From positions 1 through 64,000 of the forward strand of contig JADJYF010000010.1 in assembly GCA_016719885.1 (NCBI GenBank): a stretch of DNA of 64,000 bases, written 5' to 3'. The notes under the pieces are model-generated. The model made no database searches, was not told the DNA's origin, and was given only the letters and a program-made list of their open reading frames with translations. Each line of letters begins with the position of its first letter. The first letter of the stretch is position 1. Position numbers and translations under genes: made by a program. This DNA is from Pseudomonadota bacterium (GTDB taxonomy: Bacteria > Pseudomonadota > Gammaproteobacteria > Ga0077536). Below, piece after piece: positions 33,177 to 41,518 of the stretch.

Positions 33177-33554
33177 TCAGCGCGAGCGACGTGACTTACG
33201 CGGCGCGACCGCTGCCGGCGCCGGCTCGCAGCAGGCCTGCAAGGCGCCGGCCGGCGCGCACTGCTCCGGCCGTCCGCGGCAACACTCGTCGCTGAGATAG
33301 GCAATGATGTCCAGCATCACCGGGATGTTGGCGCGGTAGCGCTGAAAGCGGCCCTCTTGGGCGACCGTGAGCAGACCGGTCTGGGTCATCGCTTTCAAAT
33401 GGAACGAGAGATTGGTGGGCGGGATGTCGAGGGTGGTGGCGATCTCACCGGCCACCATTCCCTCGTTGGCCATGCGCACCAGCAGGCGGAACACATCAAG
33501 GCGTACGCCCGAAGACAGCGCCTCGAAAATCTTGGTGGCGTTTTCTTTTTCCAT
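33177..33554 (-). CDS. arsR: ArsR arsenite-responsive repressor
   Basis: This 125-residue winged-helix SmtB/ArsR protein has its recognition helix around TTLDIPPTNLSFHLKAMTQT. It lacks the Cys-x-Cys site of the R773-type ArsR within the DNA-binding helix. Instead a C-terminal cluster (C91, C92, C99, C108, C109; DECCRGRPEQC) resembles the Acidithiobacillus-type site. The ATG at 33554 is used; it begins 6 nt after a -10-like TATAGT and has no Shine-Dalgarno, so the mRNA may be leaderless. The TTG-started longer form (33569) would overlap the operator. Confidence 0.92.
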   Translation of the reverse strand: MEKENATKIFEALSSGVRLDVFRLLVRMANEGMVAGEIATTLDIPPTNLSFHLKAMTQTGLLTVAQEGRFQRYRANIPVMLDIIAYLSDECCRGRPEQCAPAGALQACCEPAPAAVAPRKSRRSR

Positions 33555-33560
33555 GAAATG

Positions 33561-33604
33561 ACTATACAACGATAGTTGAAATGATCAAACAGGCTTTGCA
33601 TAAT
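33561..33604. promoter_or_regulatory. Divergent arsR/arsC promoters with shared ArsR operator
   Basis: The palindrome ACTAT-acaacg-ATAGT (33561-33576) is the candidate operator. Plus-strand promoter for arsC: TTGAAA (33576-33581), 17-nt spacer, CATAAT (33599-33604). Minus-strand promoter for arsR: TTGATC (33583-33588), 16-nt spacer, TATAGT (33561-33566). The operator covers the arsR -10 and abuts the arsC -35, so one ArsR dimer could block both. Confidence 0.7.
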
Positions 33605-33707
33605 CGCGGCACGGCATCGCGGCCGTCCCCGGTTCGTCATGTCGGTCGAGTAGCCTGCAGCGCGACGTCCGCGACGGACCACCCCTTGCATCGTTTGAGG
33701 TCGATTG

Positions 33708-34229
33708 GTGAACGAAACAAGAGCCCCCGCGCCACCGGGCATCAAGCACGTGTTGTTCCTGTGCACCGGCAATTCGGCCCGCTCGATCATGGCCGAGGCG
33801 CTGTTGAACCATCACGGCGCGGGGCGCTTCCGCGCCTGGTCGGCCGGCAGCTTTCCGAGCGGACGGGTGCACCCGTTGGCCTTGCAGGCGATCGCGCCCC
33901 TGGGCGCCTTGCCCGAACCGCCGCGCAGCAAGCGCTGGGATGAATTCGCGCTGGCCGGCGCACCCGTCATGGATTTCATTTTCACGGTCTGCGACAACGC
34001 CGCCGGCGAAGCCTGCCCACACTGGCCGGGCCATCCGGCGAGCGCGCATTGGGGCATCGCCGACCCCGCCGCGGTCAGCGGCAGCGAGGCCGACCAACGC
34101 CAGGCTTTCGCGTATGCGTTCGCGCAACTCGAGCGCCGTATCGCGCGCTTCCTGGCGCTGCCCTTCGCGACCCTCGACGCCGCATCCCTCCAACGACAAC
34201 TTCAAGACATCGGAACGCACACCCCATGA
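33708..34229 (+). CDS. arsC: Arsenate reductase, LMW-protein-phosphatase type
   Basis: A GTG at 33708 is 7 nt after GAGG (a TTG at 33705 is also possible), giving 173 residues. The phosphatase P-loop CTGNSARS (C-x5-R) starts near residue 18. An HWGIADPAAV segment supplies the conserved Asp-Pro. Further Cys (VCDN, ACPHW) could relay the disulfide to thioredoxin. It reduces arsenate to arsenite for export by Acr3, whose ATG overlaps its stop (ATGA). Confidence 0.9.
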   Translation: MNETRAPAPPGIKHVLFLCTGNSARSIMAEALLNHHGAGRFRAWSAGSFPSGRVHPLALQAIAPLGALPEPPRSKRWDEFALAGAPVMDFIFTVCDNAAGEACPHWPGHPASAHWGIADPAAVSGSEADQRQAFAYAFAQLERRIARFLALPFATLDAASLQRQLQDIGTHTP

Positions 34230-35521
34230 GCATGCCTGCCGCCGACGACGACACCCCACGGATTGGTTTTTTCGAACGCTGGCTGACGGTGTGGGTATTC
34301 CTGTGCATCGTGCTCGGCATCGGCCTCGGCCAGGCCATGCCCGGCGTGTTCCGCGCGCTCGGCGCGATGGAAGTCGCCAAGGTCAACCTGCCGGTCGGTG
34401 TGCTGATCTGGGTGATGATCATCCCGATGCTGCTGCGCATCGACTTCGGCGCGCTGCACGAGGTGAAGAAGCACTGGCGCGGCATCGGCGTGACCTTGTT
34501 CATCAACTGGGCAGTCAAGCCCTTCTCGATGGCCTTGCTCGGCTACGTGTTCATTCGCCAGGTGTTCGCACCCTGGCTGCCGGCCGCGCAGATCGACAGC
34601 TACATCGCCGGCCTCATTCTCCTCGCCGCCGCGCCGTGCACGGCCATGGTGTTCGTGTGGAGTCAGCTGACGCGCGGCGAGCCCTACTTCACGCTCTCGC
34701 AGGTGGCGCTCAACGACACCATCATGGTGTTCGCCTTCGCGCCCATCGTCGCGCTGTTGCTGGGGCTGTCCTCGATCATCGTGCCGTGGGATACCTTGCT
34801 GGTGTCGGTGGCGCTCTACATCGTGGTGCCGGTGGCGCTGGCGCAAGCATGGCGGCGGGCACTGCTGGCGCGCGGCGCAGCGGCGCTGGACGCGACCTTG
34901 GCGCGCCTCGGCCCGTTTTCGATTTTCGCGCTGTTGATGACCCTGGTGCTGCTGTTCGCCTTCCAGGGCAAGGCCATCCTCGAACAACCCATGGTGATTG
35001 CCATGCTGGCGGTGCCGATCACCATCCAGGTGTATTTCAACGCTGGTCTTGCCTACTGGCTCAATCGCCGCTTCGGCGTCGCGCACTGCGTGGCGGGCCC
35101 GTCGGCCCTGATCGGTGCGAGCAATTTCTTCGAACTCGCGGTGGCGGCGGCCATCAGCCTGTTCGGTTTCGAATCGGGCGCGGCGCTCGCGACCGTGGTC
35201 GGCGTGCTGATCGAAGTGCCGGTGATGCTGTCGGTGGTGAAGATAGTGAACACCAGCCGCGGCTGGTACGAGCGGCATGGCGCGACAGGCCTGAGCGCCA
35301 TCGGCGCCCGTTCATGCTTTCAAAACAATGTCAGGCTGAAGCCTGACCCAATTCAGGCCCGGCATCAATGTCAGGCGCCAAGCTTGACCACAAGCGAGGC
35401 GCATTATTCGTGGGTCAGGCTTCAGCCTGACGCGGGCGTCAGGTGTGCGAATGAATTCGCACCTACGAGTGGTCAGAAAGTCCCGCCGCCATCGACTGAA
35501 AATTCGCTGCCCGTCACATAG
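34226..35521 (+). CDS. acr3: Acr3-type arsenite efflux permease with an abnormal C-terminal extension
   Basis: The ORF encodes 431 residues versus about 350 for the family. Ten membrane spans are visible, with the conserved Cys in LLAAAPCTAMVFVW and Glu in IGASNFFELAVA, both needed for As(III)/H+ exchange. Family-like sequence ends near VVKIVNTSRGWYERHG (35280). The last roughly 75 residues are translated from a cluster of REP-like hairpins and run 49 bp into the convergent SDR gene. The native stop was apparently lost or replaced when repeats arose. Transport function is probably retained because the core is complete. Confidence 0.92.
   Translation: MSMPAADDDTPRIGFFERWLTVWVFLCIVLGIGLGQAMPGVFRALGAMEVAKVNLPVGVLIWVMIIPMLLRIDFGALHEVKKHWRGIGVTLFINWAVKPFSMALLGYVFIRQVFAPWLPAAQIDSYIAGLILLAAAPCTAMVFVWSQLTRGEPYFTLSQVALNDTIMVFAFAPIVALLLGLSSIIVPWDTLLVSVALYIVVPVALAQAWRRALLARGAAALDATLARLGPFSIFALLMTLVLLFAFQGKAILEQPMVIAMLAVPITIQVYFNAGLAYWLNRRFGVAHCVAGPSALIGASNFFELAVAAAISLFGFESGAALATVVGVLIEVPVMLSVVKIVNTSRGWYERHGATGLSAIGARSCFQNNVRLKPDPIQARHQCQAPSLTTSEAHYSWVRLQPDAGVRCANEFAPTSGQKVPPPSTENSLPVT
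35330..35462. repeat. Cluster of four REP-like hairpins
   Basis: Hairpins lie at 35330-35347 (GTCAGGC stem, TGAA loop), 35370-35388 (GTCAGGC/GCTTGAC, one G-T pair, 5-nt loop), 35414-35431 (GTCAGGC stem, TTCA loop) and 35445-35462 (GTGCGAA stem, TGAA loop). They separate the convergent acr3 and SDR genes and may act as a bidirectional terminator. Part is translated as the acr3 tail. Confidence 0.8.
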
Positions 35522-36210
35522 CTCGCCGCATCGGAAGCGAGGAACATCACCAGCTGCGCGACTTCGAGCGGTTGGCCGACGCGCTTCATCGGGATCACCT
35601 TGCACATCGCCTCGATCACATGCGGCGGATTGTCCTCGGTCATCATCGGCGTTTCGATGACGCCCGGATGCACCGAGTTGACGCGGATGCCGTAGCCGGC
35701 GAGGTCCATCGCGGCGTTCTTGCTCATGCCGCGCACCGCCCACTTCGAGGTGGAATAGGCGAACATGCTCTTGGTGCCGCGCAGGCCCGCCAGCGACGAG
35801 ATGTTGATGATGGAGCCGCCGCCTGCCGCGCGCATGGCGGGGATCACGGCCTGCATGCCGAGGAACACGCCGGTGCTGTTGACGCGCATCACGCGTTCGA
35901 ACATTTCGGCGTCGGTGTGCTGCAGGCTGGCGCGGCCGTAGATGGCGGCGTTGTTGACCAGGATGTCGATGCGCTCGAAGGCTTGCTGCGTATCAGCGAC
36001 GAGCTTGGACCAGTTCGCCTCGTCGGCGACATCGAGATGGATGAAGCGCGCCTGGCTTGCGCCGATCTCGTCGGCCACCGCCTGGCCGCGCGCATCGATG
36101 TCCGCGACGATGACCCGTGCACCCTCGGCCGCGAACAGCCGCGCTTCGGCGGCGCCCTGGCCGCTGGCCGCGCCGGTGATGATGGCAACCTTGCCTGTCA
36201 GCATTCCCAT
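35473..36210 (-). CDS. Short-chain dehydrogenase/reductase
   Basis: This 245-residue classical SDR has TGAASGQG (cofactor), NNAA near 85, Ser in INISS, Tyr-Lys in YSTSK and a C-terminal YVTGSEFSVDGG. The Asp-Ile-Asp after beta-2 (VADID) points to NAD rather than NADP. The ATG at 36210 follows a GAGGGG. It is 74 bp downstream of a thiolase gene, so both may serve fatty-acid or steroid side-chain breakdown (inference). Confidence 0.9.
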   Translation of the reverse strand: MGMLTGKVAIITGAASGQGAAEARLFAAEGARVIVADIDARGQAVADEIGASQARFIHLDVADEANWSKLVADTQQAFERIDILVNNAAIYGRASLQHTDAEMFERVMRVNSTGVFLGMQAVIPAMRAAGGGSIINISSLAGLRGTKSMFAYSTSKWAVRGMSKNAAMDLAGYGIRVNSVHPGVIETPMMTEDNPPHVIEAMCKVIPMKRVGQPLEVAQLVMFLASDAASYVTGSEFSVDGGGTF

Positions 36211-36284
36211 CCGATTCCCCTCGTTGCAAACGGCATGGGCTGCGCACTGCGTCGTGCGCAACCCGCTCGGTGGACACCGGCGCC

Positions 36285-37526
36285 CTACATGGTCTCGATG
36301 ATGATGGCCGGCGCCATGCCGCCTGCCGCGCACATGGTCGTAAGGCCGCGCTTCTTGCCCTGGCGTTCGAGTTCGTCGAGCAAGGTGCCGATGAGGATCG
36401 AACCGGTCGCGCCGATGGGATGGCCGAGCGCGATGGCGCCGCCGTTGACGTTGACCTTGGCGCGGTCGACTTTCAGATCGCGGATGAACTTCTCGGTGAC
36501 GACCGCGAACGCTTCGTTGACTTCGAACAGGTCGATGTCGGCGATGCCGAGGCCGGCTTTCTGCAACACCTTCTTCGCCGCCGGCACCGGTGCGTTCAGC
36601 ATCAGGGTCGGGCAATCGCCCATGTTGGCGGTCGCCACCACCTTGGCCCGCGGCTTGAGATTATGTTTCTTGACGTAGGCTTCGGAGGCCAGCAGCAGGG
36701 CGCCGGCGCCATCCACCACGCCCGACGAATTGCCGGCGTGATGTATCCATTCGACGTCTCCGAGCTGCGCATACTTCTGGCGAATGAGACCGCCGTAGGT
36801 ATTGCCGGCTTCGTCGACGACGAGGTCGGCCCATGCGCCGAACACCGGCTTCAAACCGGCCAGCGTTTCCATGGTGGTGTCGGGCCGTGGGAATTCGTCG
36901 CGATCGAGAGCCAGCGTGCCGTCGAGGTTGTAGACCGGCACCACCGAGCGCGCGAAGCGGCCTTCCTTCATGGCCACGCCGGCGCGCTGCTGCGACATCA
37001 GCGCGAGTTCGTCGACCGCGCGGCGGTCGATGCCTTCGATGGCCGCGACGAAATCGGCGCACACACCCTGCTGGGACTGCGGATGCAGCTTGCGCAGGTG
37101 CAGGTTGCCGCGGTCCATCATCGGCGGGGTCTTGGGGTCGGCGATGGAAGCGGTGTAGCTCATCATTTCGGTGCCGCCGGCGATGACCAGGTCTTCCATG
37201 CCCGACATGATCTGCGCGGCGGCGAGATTGACGGTGGTGATGCCCGAGCCGCAGAAGCGGTCCAGCGTCATGCCCGAGGCGCGGATGTCGAAGCCCGCAT
37301 CGAGCGCCGCCATGCGGCCCATGTCCGCGCCCTGCGCACCGACCTGGGTGCTGGTGCCCCAGATGATGTCGTCGACTTCGGCGGTATCCAGCGAATTGCG
37401 CTCGGCCAAGGCCTTCAGCACCGTGGCGGCCAGGTGCTGGGGATGAAGATGGGCAAGCTTGCCCTTGCCGATCTTGCCGATACCGCGCGGCGTGCGGCAG
37501 GCGTCGATGATGTAAGCGTTGGCCAT
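36285..37526 (-). CDS. Thiolase (acetyl-CoA C-acetyltransferase family)
   Basis: This 413-residue protein starts at an ATG preceded by AGGAG. Thiolase residues: nucleophilic Cys in DRFCGSGITT (about 92), NEAFAVV, GHPIGATGS with the catalytic His, and a terminal TMCAAGGMAP in place of the common CGGG. It catalyses CoA-dependent cleavage (or condensation) of 3-ketoacyl-CoA. It pairs with the following SDR, suggesting a beta-oxidation-like step. A second thiolase lies at 53747. Confidence 0.92.
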   Translation of the reverse strand: MANAYIIDACRTPRGIGKIGKGKLAHLHPQHLAATVLKALAERNSLDTAEVDDIIWGTSTQVGAQGADMGRMAALDAGFDIRASGMTLDRFCGSGITTVNLAAAQIMSGMEDLVIAGGTEMMSYTASIADPKTPPMMDRGNLHLRKLHPQSQQGVCADFVAAIEGIDRRAVDELALMSQQRAGVAMKEGRFARSVVPVYNLDGTLALDRDEFPRPDTTMETLAGLKPVFGAWADLVVDEAGNTYGGLIRQKYAQLGDVEWIHHAGNSSGVVDGAGALLLASEAYVKKHNLKPRAKVVATANMGDCPTLMLNAPVPAAKKVLQKAGLGIADIDLFEVNEAFAVVTEKFIRDLKVDRAKVNVNGGAIALGHPIGATGSILIGTLLDELERQGKKRGLTTMCAAGGMAPAIIIETM

Positions 37527-37703
37527 GACGGAACTCCTGGTAGGAATGAAGAATGGGCGCGGCCGACGCGCCGGGCGGGGCGCGGCCTTTGGACTCAATG
37601 GTAAGCGATGCCCGGGGTCGAAAAGAATTCCACGGGCGGGGGCTGTTTTGCCGGCAAGCGGCGGCGGCATCGCGCCGCCACCAGGCCCGATCCGCCGCGC
37701 CCG

Positions 37704-39833
37704 TCAGCCGAGCTTGGCGACTTCCACCAGGTTGTCGGAAAAGCTCGGCGCATGGCCGAGGTTGGCGAACTCGGCCGAACTCACGATATTCACCGTGCCG
37801 CGGTTCAATTGCCGCCAGTAGCCGAGCGTTGCCACCACCACGCCGGGATTGACGTCGTCGCACACCTGGGCGCGGCCCTCGAAGCCGCCGCGATCGTTGA
37901 ATACGCGCACCACGTCGCCCTCGACTATCGCGCGCGACGCGGCGTCGACGGCGTTGATCAGCACGAATTGTTCGCCCTGACCTTTCAACTTGTTCTCGAT
38001 GTTGGCGTAACAGGAATTCAGGAAGCCGTGGCTCTTGGGCGACACGATGTTGAGCGGGTAGCGCGCCGCAAGCGCGGGATTGGACTCGCGCGATTCGCGT
38101 GGCGGCACGTAGTCCGGCACAGCGTCGACCGCTTCGCCGCCCTGCATCGCCTCGTACATCTGGCGAAACGGCGGCGCGACGAAATTGCCATGCACGGCAA
38201 TGCTGGATTTGAATTCGCACTTGCCGGACGGCGTCGGGAACCGGCCTTCACGATGGGGCGCACGCTCATCGGCGGCGCCGAGCGCCAGCCGCGCAAAGCC
38301 TTCGCGTCGTAGACGTTCGAGCGTGATACCCGCGCAGGCGGGCGCATCCCAGGCGATGAAATGCTCGAGGCATTCGGCGTCGGACCAGTGCAGGCGTTCT
38401 TCCGTGTAGCCCATGCGCGTGGCCAGTTGCCGGAAGATCTCGCCGTTGGACAAGCACTCGCCCGGCGGCTCCACGCACTTCTCGTTGTAGGTGAGATAGT
38501 TGTGGCCCCAGGACAGGATGATGTCCTCCATCTCGGCGCCCATCGCCGCCGGCAGCACGATATCGGCGTAGCGCGCGGTGTCGGACAGGAAATGATCGGC
38601 CACCACCAGGTAGAGATCCTCGCGCATGAGGCCGGCGACGATTTTGTCGCACTCGGGCGCCTGGGTGACGGGATTGGTGTTCCAGCACATCATCGACAAG
38701 ATGGGCGGGTCCATCGGGATCTCATTGGTGAGATGGCGTCCGATCTTGAGATTGCTGATGACGCGCGTGCCGGGCGGGATCCAGTCGGCGCGACACATCT
38801 GGTCGAAGCGATAGGGATGTTCCCACACCGGCATGGCGAGGATGCCACCGCCCACTTCGCGCCACGCGCCGACCAATGACGGCAGGCAGCACACCGCGCG
38901 TATGGTCTGGCCGCCGCCCTGGTGACGCTCCAGCGCCACGCCGATGCGCATCGCGGCGGCGCGCGCCGCCGCGTATTCGCGCGCGAGGCGTCGAATATCG
39001 TCGGCCGCGATACCGGTGATGGCGGCCGCCCATTCCGGCGTACGCGCCTTGGCGCGCGCCGCCAGATCCTCGAAGCCCGTGGTGTGGCGTTCCACGTAAT
39101 CGTGATCGATGAGGTCTTCTTCAATCAGCACGTGGATGAGGGCCATGGCCAGCGCGCCGTCGCTGCCCGGCCGCGGCGCGAGATGCCAGTCCGCTTCCTT
39201 GGCGGTGCGCGAGCGGTAGGCGTCGATCACCACCACCTTGGCGCCGGCCTTCTGCGCATCCTTGACGATGTGCCAGTGATGGAGATTGGTGCTGACGCTG
39301 TTGCAGGCCCAGATGATGATGTAGTCGGAGTAACGGAAGGATTCCGGATCGAGGCCACCGCTCGGGCCATAGGTCATGAGCCAGGCGGTGGCCGAGCCTT
39401 CGCCGCAGAAGGTGCGCTCGGTGACGGTGGCGCCCATGCGGTTGAAGAACGCATCGCCGCCGTTCAAGCCGTGCACCAGGCCCTGGTGACCCAGGTAGCT
39501 GTAGGGCGCGATGGCCTGCGGCCCATGGCTGGCGATGATGGCCTGCCAGCGCGCGGTGATCTCTGTGAGCGCTTCATCCCAGCTGATGCGCGTGAATTCG
39601 CCGCTGCCTTTCGGCCCGCTGCGCTTCAGCGGATGGAGCAGGCGATCAGGATGGTAATGGCGCTTCTCGTAGTCCTTGAGTTTCACGCACAGGCCGCCCC
39701 GCGTCATGGGGTGTTCGGCGTTGCCGCGCACGCCGACCAGGCGCCCGGCTTCGACTTCGAACACCATCGCGCAGGTATCGGGACAATCGTGGGGACAGGC
39801 GCCACGGTGAAGACTGCGGGGTTCGGCACTCAT
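37704..39833 (-). CDS. Molybdopterin-dependent oxidoreductase (stand-alone catalytic subunit)
   Basis: This 709-residue protein is in the bis-MGD molybdoenzyme family. The N-terminal [4Fe-4S] ligands are CPHDCPDTC and GGLC (Cys 13, 17, 21 and about 49). The Mo-bisMGD domain spans about 60-560 and the dinucleotide-binding domain is C-terminal (NSCYANIENKLKGQGEQFVL). No Tat signal is visible, so it is likely cytoplasmic. No electron-transfer subunits are adjacent. The metal-ligand side chain is not obvious: the segment ERTFCGEGSATAW is a candidate. Substrate unknown. The molybdate importer encoded 1.7 kb away would supply its cofactor. Confidence 0.88.
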   Translation of the reverse strand: MSAEPRSLHRGACPHDCPDTCAMVFEVEAGRLVGVRGNAEHPMTRGGLCVKLKDYEKRHYHPDRLLHPLKRSGPKGSGEFTRISWDEALTEITARWQAIIASHGPQAIAPYSYLGHQGLVHGLNGGDAFFNRMGATVTERTFCGEGSATAWLMTYGPSGGLDPESFRYSDYIIIWACNSVSTNLHHWHIVKDAQKAGAKVVVIDAYRSRTAKEADWHLAPRPGSDGALAMALIHVLIEEDLIDHDYVERHTTGFEDLAARAKARTPEWAAAITGIAADDIRRLAREYAAARAAAMRIGVALERHQGGGQTIRAVCCLPSLVGAWREVGGGILAMPVWEHPYRFDQMCRADWIPPGTRVISNLKIGRHLTNEIPMDPPILSMMCWNTNPVTQAPECDKIVAGLMREDLYLVVADHFLSDTARYADIVLPAAMGAEMEDIILSWGHNYLTYNEKCVEPPGECLSNGEIFRQLATRMGYTEERLHWSDAECLEHFIAWDAPACAGITLERLRREGFARLALGAADERAPHREGRFPTPSGKCEFKSSIAVHGNFVAPPFRQMYEAMQGGEAVDAVPDYVPPRESRESNPALAARYPLNIVSPKSHGFLNSCYANIENKLKGQGEQFVLINAVDAASRAIVEGDVVRVFNDRGGFEGRAQVCDDVNPGVVVATLGYWRQLNRGTVNIVSSAEFANLGHAPSFSDNLVEVAKLG

Positions 39834-39954
39834 GGTCGGTCTCCTGGGCGTTGGTCAGGGCAGATGAATCTAGCAGATGGTCGACAGAGCGCCCATCGCG
39901 CATCGGGAACGCAGTGCAGCATCGGCGCGCGGAGCGAGATGATCAGCGTCAAGT

Positions 39955-39971
39955 CCACTATCGATTAGTGG
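39955..39971. promoter_or_regulatory. Palindromic operator-like site upstream of the antiporter gene
   Basis: CCACTA-TCGAT-TAGTGG is a perfect 6-bp inverted repeat around a TCGAT core. It lies in the 326-bp gap between the divergent oxidoreductase and antiporter genes and could bind a regulator; none is encoded next to it. Confidence 0.4.
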
Positions 39972-40053
39972 TGCGAGGCCGCTCCGTCGTGGTATTCATT
40001 CGCTTGGCGAGAACGGTGCGTGCGCCCTGTTCTCAGTGTTTTTGTCGCCGGCC

Positions 40054-40140
40054 TGCCGGAACGGCACGCCCGCCTTCAGGTCCATCGCCCAGTGCCATGC
40101 CTGGACATGGCGAATGCTCGGCTGATGCCTGAAAGCTTTC
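40054..40140 (+). promoter_or_regulatory. Structured 5' leader candidate of the Na+/H+ antiporter gene
   Basis: In a row: TGCCG-GAA-CGGCA (40054-40066), an outer stem pairing CTTCAGG (40074-40080) with CCTGAAA (40128-40134, one mismatch), an inner hairpin GCCATG-CCTGGA-CATGGC (40094-40111), and the palindrome GAAAGCTTTC (40131-40140) that competes with the outer stem. The ATG follows 20 nt later. This nested and mutually exclusive pairing is what a riboswitch or attenuator looks like. Confidence 0.45.
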
Positions 40141-40159
40141 TAGGATTCGGTTCTCGATC

Positions 40160-41479
40160 ATGACCCTGCCCGCTTACATCACCCCCGAAACCATCGCCGC
40201 CGCCATCTTCGGCATCGCGGTCATCCATACCTTCTCCACCAAGTTCTTCGCCCATCTCGCCACCCGCCAGCCCAACCACGCGGGCTTCTGGCATCTGCTC
40301 GGCGAAGTGGAAGTGGTGTTCGGCTTCTGGTCGCTGGTGATGGTGGTGGCGCTGCTGCTGATGACCGGCCGCCACGAGACCGTGAAGTACGTCGAGGCGC
40401 GCAATTTCACCGAGCCGATGTTCGTATTCGTGATCATGGTGATCTCGGCCAGCAAGCCGATCTTGAACAGCGTGATTGCCGGCGTGCACGGTATCGCATC
40501 GTTGATCCCGGTGCGCCGCGCGTTGAGCGTGTTCTTCCTGTGCATGTCGATGGTGCCCTTGCTCGGCTCGCTGATCACCGAACCGGCCGCGATGACGCTC
40601 GCCGCGCTCATGCTGAAGGACTGCTATTTCCGCCGCGAGCTGTCCACCGAGCTCAAGTACGCGACGCTCGGCAGCCTGTTCGTGAATGTCTCCATCGGCG
40701 GCACGCTGACCAGCTTCGCCGCGCCGCCGGTATTGATGGTGGCGCACAAGTGGGGCTGGGATTCGGCCTTCGTATTCACTCACTTCGGCTGGAAGGCCGC
40801 GCTGGCGGTGTTCGCCACCGCGTTCATCGTGACCTGGCGCTTTCGCGGCGAACTGCTCGGCAAGGGCTGTTTCGACGGCGCCTGTTCGCAAATCGATACG
40901 CCCAAGAGCGTGGCCTTCATCCACATGCTTTTCTTGGCGGGGGTGGTGGTGTTTGCCCATCACACCGAGATCTTCATGGGCCTGTTCCTGTTCTTCCTCG
41001 GCTACACCGAGGCCTACAGCAAATACCAGGATCGCCTGATCCTGCGTGAGGGACTGTTGGTGGCGTTCTTCCTCGGCGGCCTGGTGGTGCTGGGCGGCCT
41101 GCAGAGCTGGTGGCTGCAAAGCGCGTTGACCGGCGTCGAGCCCAAGGTGCTGTACTACCTCGCCACCGCGCTGACGGCCATCACCGACAACGCCGCCCTC
41201 ACCTATCTCGCCTCGCTGGTGGAAGGCGTGTCGCCCGAATATCAATACGCGGTGGTGGCGGGCGCCGTGACCGGCGGAGGTCTGACCATCATCGCCAATG
41301 CGCCGAATCCGGCCGGCGTCGCAATTCTGAAGTCGCACTTCACCGACGAGACCATCAGCCCCACGGCGCTGCTGTTGTCCGCCACGCCGCCGACCATCCT
41401 CGCCATACTCGCGTTCCAGGTACTCAGCGCCGGTAGCCGCCGGCGCCGCCGCGGCAGGCCTTGGCCACTCGCTATGTAG
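40160..41479 (+). CDS. Putative Na+/H+ antiporter (Na_H_antiport_3 family)
   Basis: This 439-residue inner-membrane protein has about 11-12 hydrophobic spans. Characteristic stretches are SLITEPAAMTLAALML, FVNVSIGGTLTSFAAPPVLM, ALTAITDNAALTYLASL and GGGLTIIANAPNPAG, matching the family annotated as putative Na+/H+ antiporter. Two discontinuous-helix-like motifs (ITEPAA; TDNAALT; NAPNPAG) suit ion exchange. It ends in an Arg-rich tail. Its stop codon lies within the ModE operator of the next operon. The ion specificity is from family annotation only. Confidence 0.85.
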   Translation: MTLPAYITPETIAAAIFGIAVIHTFSTKFFAHLATRQPNHAGFWHLLGEVEVVFGFWSLVMVVALLLMTGRHETVKYVEARNFTEPMFVFVIMVISASKPILNSVIAGVHGIASLIPVRRALSVFFLCMSMVPLLGSLITEPAAMTLAALMLKDCYFRRELSTELKYATLGSLFVNVSIGGTLTSFAAPPVLMVAHKWGWDSAFVFTHFGWKAALAVFATAFIVTWRFRGELLGKGCFDGACSQIDTPKSVAFIHMLFLAGVVVFAHHTEIFMGLFLFFLGYTEAYSKYQDRLILREGLLVAFFLGGLVVLGGLQSWWLQSALTGVEPKVLYYLATALTAITDNAALTYLASLVEGVSPEYQYAVVAGAVTGGGLTIIANAPNPAGVAILKSHFTDETISPTALLLSATPPTILAILAFQVLSAGSRRRRRGRPWPLAM

Positions 41480-41493
41480 TGCTCTATATTCCG
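41470..41493 (+). promoter_or_regulatory. ModE operator upstream of modA
   Basis: CGCTATGTA-GTGCTC-TATATTCCG has the 9-6-9 layout of ModE sites (CGnTATATA-N6-TATATAnCG), with one change in each arm. It is 25 bp before the modA ATG and overlaps the antiporter stop codon. Mo-loaded ModE, encoded by the fourth gene, should repress here. Confidence 0.78.
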
Positions 41494-41518
41494 AGTCCGT
41501 TCCAGGAAACCCGCCCCC

